This document shows positions 36,026 to 47,100 of a stretch of DNA of 64,000 nucleotides, piece by piece. Numbering within the stretch: the first letter of the stretch is position 1; each line of letters starts with the position of its first letter. Source of the DNA: Diatrype stigma (lineage: Eukaryota; Ascomycota; Sordariomycetes; Xylariales; Diatrypaceae); NCBI GenBank assembly GCA_022225965.2, contig JAKJXP020000114.1, forward strand, positions 1 through 64,000. Direction: 5' to 3'. The position numbers and the translations under genes are program-made. Under the pieces are notes generated by a model, which did no database searches, was not told the DNA's origin, and worked only from the letters and a program-made list of their open reading frames with translations.

Positions 36026-37573
36026 ATGTCCTCCGATTCCTCACAGCCATCACCACGGCCGCCGCCCTCGTCCCCATCCAACAATGCCACATCGACGCCA
36101 ACATCCACGACAACGACAATAACAACAAGGCCATCACAATCACCGCCACCGCCACCGCCACCATCCCTACCATCCCCGTACCCCTACGCCGGCGCCCCCG
36201 ACATCATCCGCGCGCACCAGAAGGACGCGTACTTCCAGGGCCTGCTGGCGCAGCAGCTGGGGGACCTGCACCGGCGGCTGCGCGGGGCGCGGTCGGCGCA
36301 CGCCTGGGCCGCCGAGTCGCGCGGGCTCGCCGACCTGCTGTACCTGGGCCTGACGACGCTGGTGGGCAACCGGACGCTGGGGGAGGAGTACTGCGGGCTC
36401 GTACAGGTCGAGGTCGAGGGCGAGGGCGCGGGCGCGGCCGAGGTGGCTCTCAATAGCCTCAGCCGCGGGCTCGGGTGGCTCGGGCTCGCTGGTGGACGAC
36501 GGCGACGACAACAACAACAGCAGCACGACGGTCCCTCCCCTCTTTCTAAGCCATCAAGCAGTGGAGTTGGTAACTCATCCACCACCACCGCCACCGCCAC
36601 AGCCATCAACCTCCCCGCCCTCTCCCGCCGCGCCGCCTACATCGCCGGCAGCATCGTGGTGCCGTACGTGCTATCGAAGGGCTTGCCGGCAGTGCGATCG
36701 CGACTCCGGGCGCGGCTGCAGCGGAACCTTGAGAGGCTGGAGCGCCAACAACAATCTCACGACAAGAACGGGGGAGGAGTCAAAGCGACAACAGAGAACC
36801 GGCCCCCGTCATCATGGTCCTACCGGTTCCAGTCGTACCTGCTGACGCACCTGGCGACCATCACGTCGCCCGAGCCGGTCTACGCGCTCAGTCTGGCGCT
36901 CTTCTACTTCACGGGGTCGTACTACGAGCTGTCGAAGCGGCTCGCGGGCCTGCGGTACGTGTTCGCGACGGGGCGGAAGCCCGAGGAAGGCTCTTCCTCC
37001 TCCTCCCCCTCCCCCTCGGAGGGCAGCGCCAGCGCCGGCTACGAGGTCCTGGGCGTGCTGCTCGCCGTGCAGATGGCGGTGCAGGGGTACCTGCACGTGC
37101 GGGAGACCCTGATGTCCTCTTCTTCCTCATCCTCTTCCAACGAGCGCCCGCGCACCACCAACACAATCGACGTCGACGTATCGCTCAACGCCGACTCCTA
37201 CAGCGCCAACAACGCGCTCCTTTCCCACCCCAACTCCCAGCAGCAGCAACCGAACGGCAGCGGCAGCGGGACGCGGATCGACCTGGCGGCGGCGACGCAC
37301 ACGGACGCGCAGCAGGGGCGCGACGACCACGTGGACCTCGCCGACGAGGCGGCGATGCGGTGGATCCGCGGCGGGGCGCAGCGCAAGTGCACGCTGTGCC
37401 TGGAGGAGCTCCGGGACCCGGCCGCGACGCCGTGCGGCCACGTCTTCTGCTGGGCCTGCATCGGCGACTGGGCCCGCGAGAAGCCCGAGTGCCCGCTGTG
37501 CCGCCGCGAGGCCGCCCCCCAGCACATCCTGCCCCTGCGGTCGCCTACTGCTGCTGCTATTGCCGTGCCGTAG
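36026..37573 (+). CDS. pex10: Peroxisome biogenesis RING protein Pex10 (515 aa)
   Basis: This is a single-exon gene. I start at the ATG at 36,026; the open frame reaches 35,921 only through a TTG. The N-terminus is a Pro/Ser/Thr-rich tail, then the Pex2/Pex12-type domain begins at about residue 53 (YAGAPDIIRAHQKDAYFQGL, LLYLGLTTLVGNRTLGEEY). Low-complexity inserts (polyGln, Ser runs) separate conserved membrane segments. A C3HC4 RING finger ends the protein: C455TLC, CGHVFCWACI, then CPLC at 489-492. Pex10 is the E3 ligase core, with Pex2 and Pex12, that ubiquitinates the import receptor Pex5 at the peroxisomal membrane. It is longer than typical Pex10 proteins because of the inserts. Confidence 0.93.
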   Translation: MSSDSSQPSPRPPPSSPSNNATSTPTSTTTTITTRPSQSPPPPPPPSLPSPYPYAGAPDIIRAHQKDAYFQGLLAQQLGDLHRRLRGARSAHAWAAESRGLADLLYLGLTTLVGNRTLGEEYCGLVQVEVEGEGAGAAEVALNSLSRGLGWLGLAGGRRRRQQQQQHDGPSPLSKPSSSGVGNSSTTTATATAINLPALSRRAAYIAGSIVVPYVLSKGLPAVRSRLRARLQRNLERLERQQQSHDKNGGGVKATTENRPPSSWSYRFQSYLLTHLATITSPEPVYALSLALFYFTGSYYELSKRLAGLRYVFATGRKPEEGSSSSSPSPSEGSASAGYEVLGVLLAVQMAVQGYLHVRETLMSSSSSSSSNERPRTTNTIDVDVSLNADSYSANNALLSHPNSQQQQPNGSGSGTRIDLAAATHTDAQQGRDDHVDLADEAAMRWIRGGAQRKCTLCLEELRDPAATPCGHVFCWACIGDWAREKPECPLCRREAAPQHILPLRSPTAAAIAVP

Positions 37574-38612
37574 CAGGCTTGAGTGTGAAGGGGAGGGGGA
37601 GGGGGAGGGGGAGGGGAGGGGAAGGGAGTGTAATAAGTACCTACCGGACTTGCTTGCTTGCCTACCTACTTAGCTACATGTGGGTAGGTAGGTAGGTTAA
37701 TGTTGATAGATTGCGAGAGCGTACCTATATGTATGTGCATGCGTATGAAGACTGAATGAATCCGAAATCAGGGAAGCGAATTAGGCGTTGGGTATGTGTT
37801 GATTTGTCGGTTTTCATCATAAATCTTGTAGTAACTACAGTTTCAGTAACCGTCCACCAAGCAATACACCATGGGGTTTGCACCTGGGAATTTTTTAATA
37901 CAAGAACATTTCTATTTGTAAATAGATAAAACATGGCTACATATTATTATGGCGGGTCGATATGGGGGATAGTACAATACAGTATTGTACAGACTTAGTA
38001 CATTGCTTGTTCGTAGGGAGGGGGAAAGAAAAAAGACAAGACAAGAAAGACCAAGTCGCAACACAAGGCGACCTGCATGACCATATTGGATATATGGCCA
38101 TGGGTGGCCTGAATGCGCGTCGTGTGATGAAACCCCTGAAAAGGGGTTCGAAAAAGGCGGCTTCAAACAGTTGTAGTGCCCTCGCCGTTAGCGAGCTGCA
38201 ATGAACAGCCCGAGAATGACGATACCCAGGCAAACCATCGGTGAAGTATCTGAAGTGGTAGCCGAACGAGCAGCCCCTTCCGGTTTCTCGACACCCCAAT
38301 AACCAACCATACCGAATATGCAATTCCGCCTTGCTCTATGCAGGCTCCAAGTCCCAGCTTCAAGAGCCACAAGATTCCGACGTTGTTGCCACAACGTCCC
38401 ATCTCATATTTCGAGACTGCCTTCCCTACCTTCCCTACCTTCCTGAAACCCATTGCGACGACCCAAGGTATCATGACTCCCATAGATAAAAGCAAACATC
38501 AGAACGCCATTGTCTCTCTCTCTAATCCCCTAGTTGTACAGTCGGACGTCATACTAACGGGGATTTGCCCGTCAGATGCTCGTGCCGACCTTGGATGTGG
38601 GAGCGAATTGCT
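37574..38612. other. Intergenic, convergent 3' ends of pex10 and LYAR gene
   Basis: It holds a GGGGGA-type microsatellite at 37,589-37,625 and TAGGTAGGTAGG at 37,684-37,695. The short frames at 37,912-38,495 have no domain or intron support. A run of small open frames on both strands near 38,163-38,500 may be 3' untranslated sequence. Confidence 0.55.
37589..37625 (+). repeat. GGGGGA microsatellite
   Basis: Six or so units of GGGGGA/GGGGA type lie directly after the pex10 stop codon. Confidence 0.75.
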
Positions 38613-40525
38613 CTATTCATCGTCGAGGGAGAACAGAACAATTTCGCCCCGCTCATTGCGGCGCATACGCAGCGATCTCCAGAGCTCCTTCTCTTCTGTG
38701 GATTTGCCAAGGGTATCGCTGGATTGGCTCCGTTCGCGGTGGAACCTCTTGAGCGCCTTGTTCATGCTGCAGCCCCTTTCGCTATCGGGTCCTTTGTTGC
38801 ATAGACTTAAAAATAGATCGGACCGTGGCCGGTAGAGGATCATCTGACCCGACTCGCCTTCCTTGTTGTCACTGGATTGCGGCCGGTACTCAATGAGCTT
38901 CGGGGCCTTTTCACCGTCCGAGCGATGGTGATGGTGCTGGTGGCGCGTCTTCTTCTTCTTTTCCTTCCTCTCGGACGATTGCTTTCTCTTCTTGGAGGGC
39001 TTGTTCTTGGACGTGCCGGCGATAAACGCCTTCAGACCGAAGCTATCTGTCCGGCTGGGCTTGGACGCTTTAGCATGCTTCGACTTCTTGATAGGGCTGG
39101 TGGCTATAGGCGAGTTTTCTCCACCGTCTCCGCCAGAGTAGTCTGGCGAAGGTGGGAACTGCGATGGGCGCATGAGACGGTCAATACCACCTGTCAGCCC
39201 TGAGTGTAGAACCGGCGGCGCGTCTGTCATGTCATGATCATCGGGTCCCTCAATTGCCAACGGGCCCGGCGTCTCGATGTGCAATCGCTTGCGCTTCTTG
39301 TCTTTCTTCAACTCACTGTCCTTACTTTTCTTGCGCTCGCTCTTTGACAAAGGCGTCTGGAACTGCGTCTTGGGAACAGAACCTTCACCGTATTGAACCA
39401 TGTGCTCATCATCCACCATGTATCCAGTAGGGTCCACAAATTCGCTCTCGTCCCGTTCGAACCTGACGAGCTGGCGAGTCTGGACGATTTCCGGTTGGAG
39501 GTTCCGAGTCTGTGGTAGATCTACGTGTGAGGCGTTGGGTGTAGCTTCAACCAGGAAATCGAATACGTTCAGGTTGGCATCACCATCCAGCGCAGGCGGA
39601 GGCGTAGGAGCCTCGGGTAAGTCCGCCGCTGACCTGCCATCATCGCCGTCTGATTCGCGAATCTCGTAATCTTGGTATGCCTCATACCCCTCCGTAACAT
39701 CTTCGACATAAGCGTGGTGCGACATATTGTTCGTACTTGTTGCCGCGCCTGCTCCGTTCATGTTCTGTTTCTGGTTCTTCGGCTTGTACGTGGAACCCTG
39801 GTATTTCTGGTCTTCTGTCATGCAGCTCTAGCAGGTGGGATTAGCGCAGGCGCTCATGGACACTGCATTCACGATCGTCTGAACTTACGGTGTGGGTTCG
39901 ATACTCTGTTCCTGGGAAGTGGACCATGCAATCGATGCAGGTGAAGGTTGCGCCTCGGCAGCGGTTTCTATGTGGGTCGAGTTTCTTTTTGGTTAAAACA
40001 TCACCACACGACTGTGGATAATTGGAGGAAGGTTAGAATTGTTTGGACACAAGATAGCATTGAGGGACTACTGGAATCGGTTATGGGAATAAACAGCTGT
40101 TAAGGGCGTATGTGTTATCTGGTTGGAGGGGTAGAGGGGTGAAAGGGATCAGGGAAACGAAGGGAGATGAGCCGGTTGGGTAGTCAATAAAAGGGGCCAC
40201 CACTGCCGGGTGCGTAGCAGCATGGGGATCAGAGAAGGGAGAACGGTCGATCGGTGCCAAGGCAACGAACGGGTACGATGATCAGAAAGAAGGGGGTAGA
40301 AGGGTCCAAGGCAAAGGAAGAGTGGGTGCAACGCGCGAAGTCTCGTGGTAATGGGGGCAAATGCGAGATATGGGATAGGGCATTGGGTAGAGACGGGGAC
40401 GGGAAGTCGAGGTTGGTGTGGTGGGTGATGTCAGGCTTTGGGCAGTAATTCATGCCTACTGCCCCAAGGGGCCAAGCAAAGGGCCAGAGGGGGGGGATTA
40501 TTACCTCACAACTGAAGGAGACCAT
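38613..40525 (-). CDS. LYAR-type C2HC zinc-finger protein (452 aa)
   Basis: I place three exons: 40,505-40,525, 39,889-40,011 and 38,613-39,827, with introns of 493 and 61 nt, all phase 0. The first exon encodes only MVSFSCE. The second continues SCGDVLTKKKLDPHRNRCRG, then CIDCMVHFPGTEYRTHT, and the third resumes SCMTEDQKYQG. This is the zf-LYAR signature, with Cys and His pairs in both fingers spanning two splice junctions. The open frame alone misses the zinc fingers. The rest is disordered with Lys-rich nuclear-localisation-type clusters (KKDKKRKR, KKRKQSSERKEKKKKTRHQ). Human LYAR is a nucleolar growth and rRNA-processing factor, and a nucleolar role is inferred. Confidence 0.9.
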
Positions 40526-40859
40526 GTCTCTGAATGGTCAAAGAAAAGATCTGCTGCAGGAGAAAAGTCGACCTGATTGGCGCGCAGCTGCACGATTTCC
40601 TTCGTGCCTAAGGCTGTGAGTGGCCGGGCGACAATTTGTTGATGTTCCTTTTATTGGGAAATAATTCTGCAGTGGCAGTGTACGCTGACTGGCCCAAAAC
40701 GGGGCGGCAAAGCAACGTAACGGGACAACGAGACTTGGGGGTGGATGGGCACTGGATGTGCGAGGCGGATAGCAGACCTGACCAAGATGCGCGGGAACAG
40801 TCCAGATAGGTAGGTGGGTGGGTAGGGCTGGTAGGTAAACAAGTAAACAGGCACACAAG

Positions 40860-40916
40860 CACACAACCTTGGAAGCACACAAGCACACAGACAGGTATGA
40901 GTGTGTGTGTGTGTAG
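40860..40916 (-). repeat. CACACAAG/GT-rich simple repeat
   Basis: AGCACACAA units recur at 40,857-40,889 and a pure GT tract follows at about 40,899-40,914. Confidence 0.65.
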
Positions 40917-41980
40917 GCGATCCCAACTAGGGATGTTGGCAGCAGAGTCAGAGTCTGGGGAATTCTTATAACAAGGGTGTTCCCGTGTAGGTCAGCTGGT
41001 AGTCTCACTGCGGCCTCTATCGCGCTGAGATGGTGTTTTGTCTCAAATTTGATATGGCCAGCTGATAGGCGATATAATATGTGCCCTTTCCTGAATGGGA
41101 CAAGCCGTGGTCTCTAGGGTCTGGATCAACAGAACGACCGGCGACCTCTAGTTAATCTCGTATGGGACTTCAAGTATGTAGTTCTGAGAAGCCCGGCAGA
41201 TTGCGACAAGTTGGCACGTTGAGCTATGCTGGTGTACGTTGGTACGTTGGTACGTTGGTGTACGATCGATCTCCTGACAATCTTCAGGTTGCTAGTGACG
41301 ACACTGACGAGCCTGTGTGACCTGGGAGTTGCCGAGCGTCGCGAAGGAGTCCGTTGACCCTCGAGCGCAAGAATGGGGGCTGGAAATGACGAAGGAATCC
41401 GTTGCTTCAAGTTTGTTTTTAGCAATAACCACTTCCGGTCCAGGTGGAGGGGCACAGCGATCGATCCCTCGGTGCTGCAGTTTTGTGCGCGCCCAGTTAC
41501 TGACTGACGATACAGGACTCGGAGCGGAATCTTGGATGTAAGTAGAAAATTAGGTAGGGAATGACAATTTGGAAAATAAAAAAATCGAAGCCCCAATACT
41601 GAATATTCAGACAGCTGCAGTGAAGGGAAGCGGAGTCAAATACATATGGATCTGAAATATTGAAAGAGACGACAGGCAACTTCTATATTAAGCAAGAGTC
41701 AAAGAGCCTGCAGGACGCCTACAGACGGGAGTATACTCGACTATACTGGATTCCTGTAATCCTGCATTTTGACTGGTTCACAGTAGTCTTGACACCGGTA
41801 AAATTGTGGGTGGGCTCTCCGTAGAAGCTGTTATTTTAATATTTGTTTACTGTCTAGGTATAGTGCTGGGTGCAGTACTGCGCGAGCTAGGGAGATCCGG
41901 TTTCTGTTTGGGCGCCGTTGCGCAATGCCAGAATGCGCAGAGCGGGAAGTCAATCGATCGCATTGGTGGGCAGTCTGGCA

Positions 41981-42068
41981 ATCTGGCAGTCTGCAGTCTG
42001 CGCTCTGCGCTCCGCGCTCTGCACTCTGCGCCCCTCTGCACTCTGCGCCCCTCTGCACTCTGCAGTGT
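41981..42068 (+). repeat. Tandem repeat, 17-bp units (GCACTCTGCGCCCCTCT)
   Basis: The left part has CTCTGCGC/CAGTCTG units of 7-8 bp; the right part has two and a half copies of GCACTCTGCGCCCCTCT. It produces overlapping open frames on both strands that are not genes. Confidence 0.75.
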
Positions 42069-44696
42069 GGCAGATGTGGTGGGGTGTTGCTCCTTATCTT
42101 ATCCCCAAACCAAACTAGTTCTACATGGTCGCACTCCGTAACTCCTCCTGTTCTCTTGACACAAGCGCAGACAAGCTACCCTGGCTGGCTAGGAGTGACT
42201 ACCTTGAAAGGTAGCAACACCCTGGCTGCCTGGCTCATAGCATCCTGGCTCATCTTCCCCAAGACAGGCACGAGAGGGGCCGAGGGGCAGAGGGGCAGAG
42301 TTAGAGGGGGCAGAGGGGGGCATCACCGATCTTTACATACTACCAGATACGTACCCACCACTTACATCCAATCCATGATAGTAGTAGGATGCAGCGACAT
42401 GCACTGGCAGACTAGGTCACTGGCTGACTGGTATGTTCATGATGTAAGTGATACCCCGAACTGAAAGTCAACATGAGTTGATTTGCCAAATTCCCTAGCA
42501 ATGATGGCATCCAGACCACAAATACATCATACATACATGTCGTTCGTACGCACGTAAGGACGGCCGGCACGGCCTGTCTTAGACACCGGCATCCCTTCCC
42601 TTCGGGTTTCCTCCCACGGCTTCCTCCCGAGGCTCCCACCCTCGCCTGTCCGGGCTGTCCCAAGAGGCCTGGACTCGAGAAGTTGGCACAGGAAATACGT
42701 GCCTACCTACTGCATACGTTCATATAAGGCTGATCGTTCCCGGCCTGCATTCCCATGTACGGGATAACCAAGAGCTAAGAGGAGAAGGGGAAGGAGGAGG
42801 GGTTCTATTGTTAGAACACGCACACACTGAACTACTTCGTAATCTTGACTCTTTCGAGTATCATCCGGGGCGAAGGGGGCTAAGCGGCGTCCTGGGTAGT
42901 AAGCTTTACGCGTCGCAATTGTTGGTATTAATAAGTATTCTTGCTACTGGAGTTGCGACGATGATAGACAGATGGTAGGTACATGTGCCTGCCTTTATTT
43001 CTGCTTTTGTAGAACGACGTCGAAGTCACCAGCTCAGTCAAGAGTCGTCATCTCGGCGTTTATGTGCTAAGCCCTGTCGGTCATTGGCGCTTCTGGGGCT
43101 CGGACAACGGTAACAATAATACTACCTAATAGCTGGTTGGCGGTTGGTTGGTTGGGGTGTTTTTTTATGGCTGCGTACGTATGCCGCATAACAGGAACGG
43201 TGCCCCTGACACTCCTGAGGCATCAAAGCCATTATATGAAACGCCAATCATCGCGTGTCTGTGGTAGTACACTCAATCTGGCACGCTCGCGTTTTGTCGT
43301 GTCGCGCATCTCCAAGACTCCAACTCTGATGTCAAAGCTACTATACGCTCATCGCCCTATAGCTGCCAAACCCGTCAAAACAGGCTATATTGAAATGTCA
43401 TGAGATTACTCGGCCATGGTCTGGACGGGTTGCTGTCGTAGTATGCAAGTGTCAACTCACGACCTCAGGAGGTTTGCTATCATCCATCATTCTGGCCCCC
43501 CCCTGAGCACCCCACTGGTTTAAAGAGGTCTGCTATCAGAGCGGCGATGTTCCTGAATGCATCCCCGGGGCCCTTGACAGATCAAGGTCGAACGGTCAGA
43601 TCTGAGATTACAATGGTCCCCGAGAGCACTGAAACCTCTCCGACCTGGAATCTGCGGCTACCTGGCCATGAGTTCATGACCCGCCAACCTAGTGTACGGA
43701 ATACCTACCTAATCGATAACCGAGAAGCAGCGCGAAGGAAGAAGCGTGGGCCGGCGCTTGAGTCCAAACCATCGGGTCACAAGCCAGGTGAAGACAAATC
43801 TCCTACAAAATACCTGCAGTAGTCAGGCACTTAGTTACGTGATCGAAACAAGCTTCGTATAGGTAACGCCTATCTGGTTGAAAGCTTGCGTATGTAGTGG
43901 TTTATGAGGTTGTGCTATCCAGACAGCTATTGATGCCAGTGATCTGACCGTCCAGCATGATGCAAGACGAAAGACCCCATCACGTCCGGGGCATGCCATG
44001 ATGTAACTACCTCCCTATGTATGCACCTCCACGGGGTAGCCTGTAACATACCTATATCACCAATTGTGACTCTATCTGGGGGCTTCAATTGACATGAATT
44101 GATTGGGTGGGCTTGAATGAAAAGCGTTAATTGCCTATGCGGCACGCAGAACCTATCACTTAACTACCACCTATCACCTACTACCTGTTTGATTATATCT
44201 ACCAGTTTGTTCCCCCTTTTCGTGTATCTCATCCATCTCCAGCCATTGAAGATGCCGAGTGTAGGTGTTATCTTCAATATCGAATGCGGCGCGAACCTAC
44301 CCAGCAGTACCTAGGTAGGTACCTACAAGATGCTCTCCCATCACCCAACTTGTACTTCGTAGACCGCGCTTTATTCGAAAACGTCGGTGAGGACTAGCAG
44401 TGAGTAGTCGAGTTCGCACATGCCTCTAATGTAGGTACAGGACAGGACAGGACAGAACCGCGGGGCTGAACAACCTTGAAGACAAGACCGTTGCTCCGTG
44501 ATAGCTACAGTAGTGCGGTGGTACATACGCAGTGCGGTATGGCTTAGAGCTTACCACTTATTACTTCGTACCTAACATCGTATAATTCGTAGCTGACCAC
44601 AAGCTTCAAGGTTGAACTCCACACATACGGGCCTAGGTAACTCAACCTTAAAGGCTTAAACACAACCCAACTACTTCGTACCTACTACTACCAATT

Positions 44697-45187
44697 CGTT
44701 TAACGGCACCAGACAATTCTGCTAACGACACCAGACATTAACCGCATTCAGCTAGTCTGACGCTAATCTAGCGCATTAGCCACCCGTGCCACACCTAAAG
44801 CCACACCTAACCTGGCACCCTCCAAGTTACTCCCTAACATCCACCATTTACTTACCTACTTACCTACCACATTTATTTACACCTGCACTTGCGCCAGCGC
44901 CGCAGTTGCGGGTTAGGTCCCGTGCAAAAGATACGGGTTAGTTAGGGTTAGGGTTAGTTTAGGGATAGGGTTAGGTCCGGGGGGTTTGGGGGGGCGGTGG
45001 GAGCCCCCCCATTTGGGTATATGTGTGTAATTGTGCTGTATGAAGGTGCAGGTGTTGGCGATGTGGTGGTGAAGTAGGTATGTAGGTAAGTAGGGTGTGT
45101 TAGGTGGTAAGATGGGTGATAAGTGGATGCGTCCGAATGCGGTTAATGTCTGGTGTCGTTAGCAGAATTGTCTGGTGCCGTTAAACG
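44697..45187. repeat. Long inverted repeat with telomere-type core (fold-back element)
   Basis: A 53-bp segment at 44,697-44,749 (starts CGTTTAACGGCACCAGACAA) is perfectly inverted at 45,135-45,187 (ends GGTGCCGTTAAACG). A second, imperfect pair of arms lies inside (CACCTGCAC at 44,880-44,888 with GTGCAGGTG at 45,046-45,054, flanked by TACTTACCTACTTACC-type sequence and its complement). The loop of about 390 bp holds GGGTTAG-type repeats. It has the layout of a non-autonomous fold-back or TIR element, but target-site duplications cannot be marked with confidence. Confidence 0.8.
44929..44980 (+). repeat. Interstitial telomere-type repeats
   Basis: GTTAGGGTTAGGGTTAG with flanking degenerate units (TTTAGGGATAGGGTTAGG) matches the TTAGGG telomere repeat of filamentous ascomycetes. 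It lies at the centre of the inverted repeat and is surrounded by single-copy genes on both sides, so it is not a chromosome end. Confidence 0.8.
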
Positions 45188-45571
45188 GATTGTACTACTA
45201 CGTAACTACCTGTATGTAGGGTATGTAGAATACTCATAAACTACCTATACTGCATGTAGATGGAGGACGCATCCAAGCGGAGCTTCCCTTTTCACACACA
45301 CCACTCGGAGGCTCTCGCCAGCCCCCATTCGCTTTCTCGTTGGTCACTTCTTGCACCTTTTCCGTTTCACCTTGACCCCTTCCCGATACTGGAAGAAACG
45401 ACGATAACAACAATAATAAACCACACCCGTGTCCTTCCTTCCGAGCATAGACCCGATCGGCCTACCAACCCTCCCGACTTTATTCTGGCTCCTCTCTCCC
45501 TGACTTTGATTTGCTCTGTTTTGCCTTGCCTCGTGTGTTGTGTGTGTGTGCGTGTGTGTTGTTGCTAGACC

Positions 45572-47100
45572 ATGTCGCCTCCAGCTGCGACGTCGTCAGA
45601 CCCTAGTAGCTATCTGGAGCAGACTGTCTCGGCCCTCAGTACCGTGGCCGCCTACTTGCGCGTCCCGGCTCTGGCCACCACGGTATGCCTTTAATGTCTT
45701 CAACTTCTAGTTCACGTTCTTCTCCCTTGCGTACATCCTCCTTCCGATCGATCAACACCGCCTCGTCGGCCTCTTCGTCAAGATCCTTATCCCTCCATCG
45801 GGCCTATCAGCGCGCCCACGATGCCATCTCCAGTCGCTGCCGGGCTGCAGGCGAGCTAACTGACGTTGCTCAGGGTGTTGCCGCCGTCTTGACGTCGCTC
45901 CTTTATTTCAAGCAGAAGTCAGTTTAGTCCCCTTTCCCGTATACATTGCCTCTATACCATCATACCCGGTTCCTAATGAGTCATTGATGCAACCATGTTG
46001 TCATTGCCTTGAATTATACTATAATAATTACCTCTGCCATGGCCGCTACCTAGCCCCCGTGATGACTATAAGCCAATGCTAATTGATCGTCCCCCCGCGT
46101 TACAGAGCCCTGATCTACCCGTCTCATATGCCCCCAAATTCCCGGACTGAGGTACCGCGGCCTTCACAATTCGGCATCAAGGACTTCGAAGAGCTGGTCA
46201 TACCGACGGAAGATGGCGAGAAGTTGTCGGCATTTTACATCCGTGCCCCACGGCGCGGGCGGTATTCGAAGTGTACCATCATCATGTTCCACGGAAATGC
46301 GGGCAACATTGGACACCGGCTGCCGATTGCCCGCATGCTGATCAACTACGTCAATTGCAACGTGTTGATGGTCGAGTACCGAGGCTACGGTCTGTCGACG
46401 GGCGAGCCAGATGAGAAGGGCCTCATGATCGACGCGCAGACGGCGCTGGATTACCTACGGGAGCGGGCAGAGACGAGGAACCACAAGCTCATTGTCTACG
46501 GACAGAGCTTAGGGGGAGCGGTCAGCATCCGGCTGGTACAGAGGAATCAGCAAGCGGGCGACATCGTGGGGCTAATACTCGAGAACACCTTCCTCTCGAT
46601 GCGGTCGTTGATCCCGTCGGTCATCCCGCCCGCCAAATACCTAGCCATGCTGTGCCATCAGGTCTGGCCGAGCGAGTCCATGATCCCCAACATTACCGAG
46701 GTCCCAATCTTGTTCCTGAGTGGTCTTCAGGACGAGATCGTCCCGTACGTGTCTCTTCACCACAATTTCTAATTTCCCACGGCATTCCTCACATGATGAC
46801 CCAAAACAACCATCCACAAAACATGAGCCCTCTAAAAGGGGCGCGGATTTCAACTTTGTTTCCTGATCATGCCTTACCGCACTACAATGATGTCTCATCC
46901 ACAGGTGTCTGCCTTTCCGCTAACATCTCACTTTGTTTAGGCCGAGCCATATGCGCAAGCTGTATGAGCTGGCAACAACACCTACCAAGGTCTGGAAGCC
47001 GCTGCCGGGCGGAGACCACAACTCGAGCATGTTAGAGGAGGGCTACTTCGAGGCGATATCGGAGTTCGTAGCGAACGCAGCCGGTGACGAGAAATCATGA
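45572..47100 (+). CDS. bem46: Bem46-type alpha/beta hydrolase (317 aa)
   Basis: I place four exons: 45,572-45,682, 45,874-45,917, 46,106-46,744 and 46,941-47,100, with introns of 188-196 nt; they join in frame to a TGA at 47,098. A hydrophobic segment near residues 35-50 (GVAAVLTSLLYF) may anchor it in a membrane. The hydrolase core shows FHGNAGNIGHR (oxyanion loop), VEYRGYGLSTG, the nucleophile elbow YGQSLGG with Ser186, the acid Asp261 in LQDEIVPPSHM, and His291 in PGGDHNSS, so the catalytic triad is complete. The family (yeast YNL320W, fission yeast Bem46, human ABHD13) is conserved and linked in Neurospora to polar growth. The natural substrate is unknown. Confidence 0.93.

Larger units (their letters stand above)
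40526..45571. other. 5-kb gene-poor interval
   Basis: This is the longest gene-free stretch outside the AT-rich block. It contains the promoter of the LYAR gene, a GT microsatellite (40,899-40,914), a CTCTGCRC-type tandem array (41,981-42,068), and the fold-back structure with telomere-type repeats (44,697-45,187). Several open frames (for example 41,126-41,596, 43,137-43,403 and 43,547-43,822) show no domain or splice structure. The open frame at 45,260-45,568 is the 5' leader of the next gene. Confidence 0.6.

Noticed and set aside
44929..44980. Chromosome end (true telomere)
   Set aside because: The repeats are few and degenerate, and genes continue on both sides.
45260..45568. 102-residue open frame directly before the hydrolase gene
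   Set aside because: It runs into the start of that gene, is pyrimidine-driven in composition and has no domain; it is most likely 5' leader.
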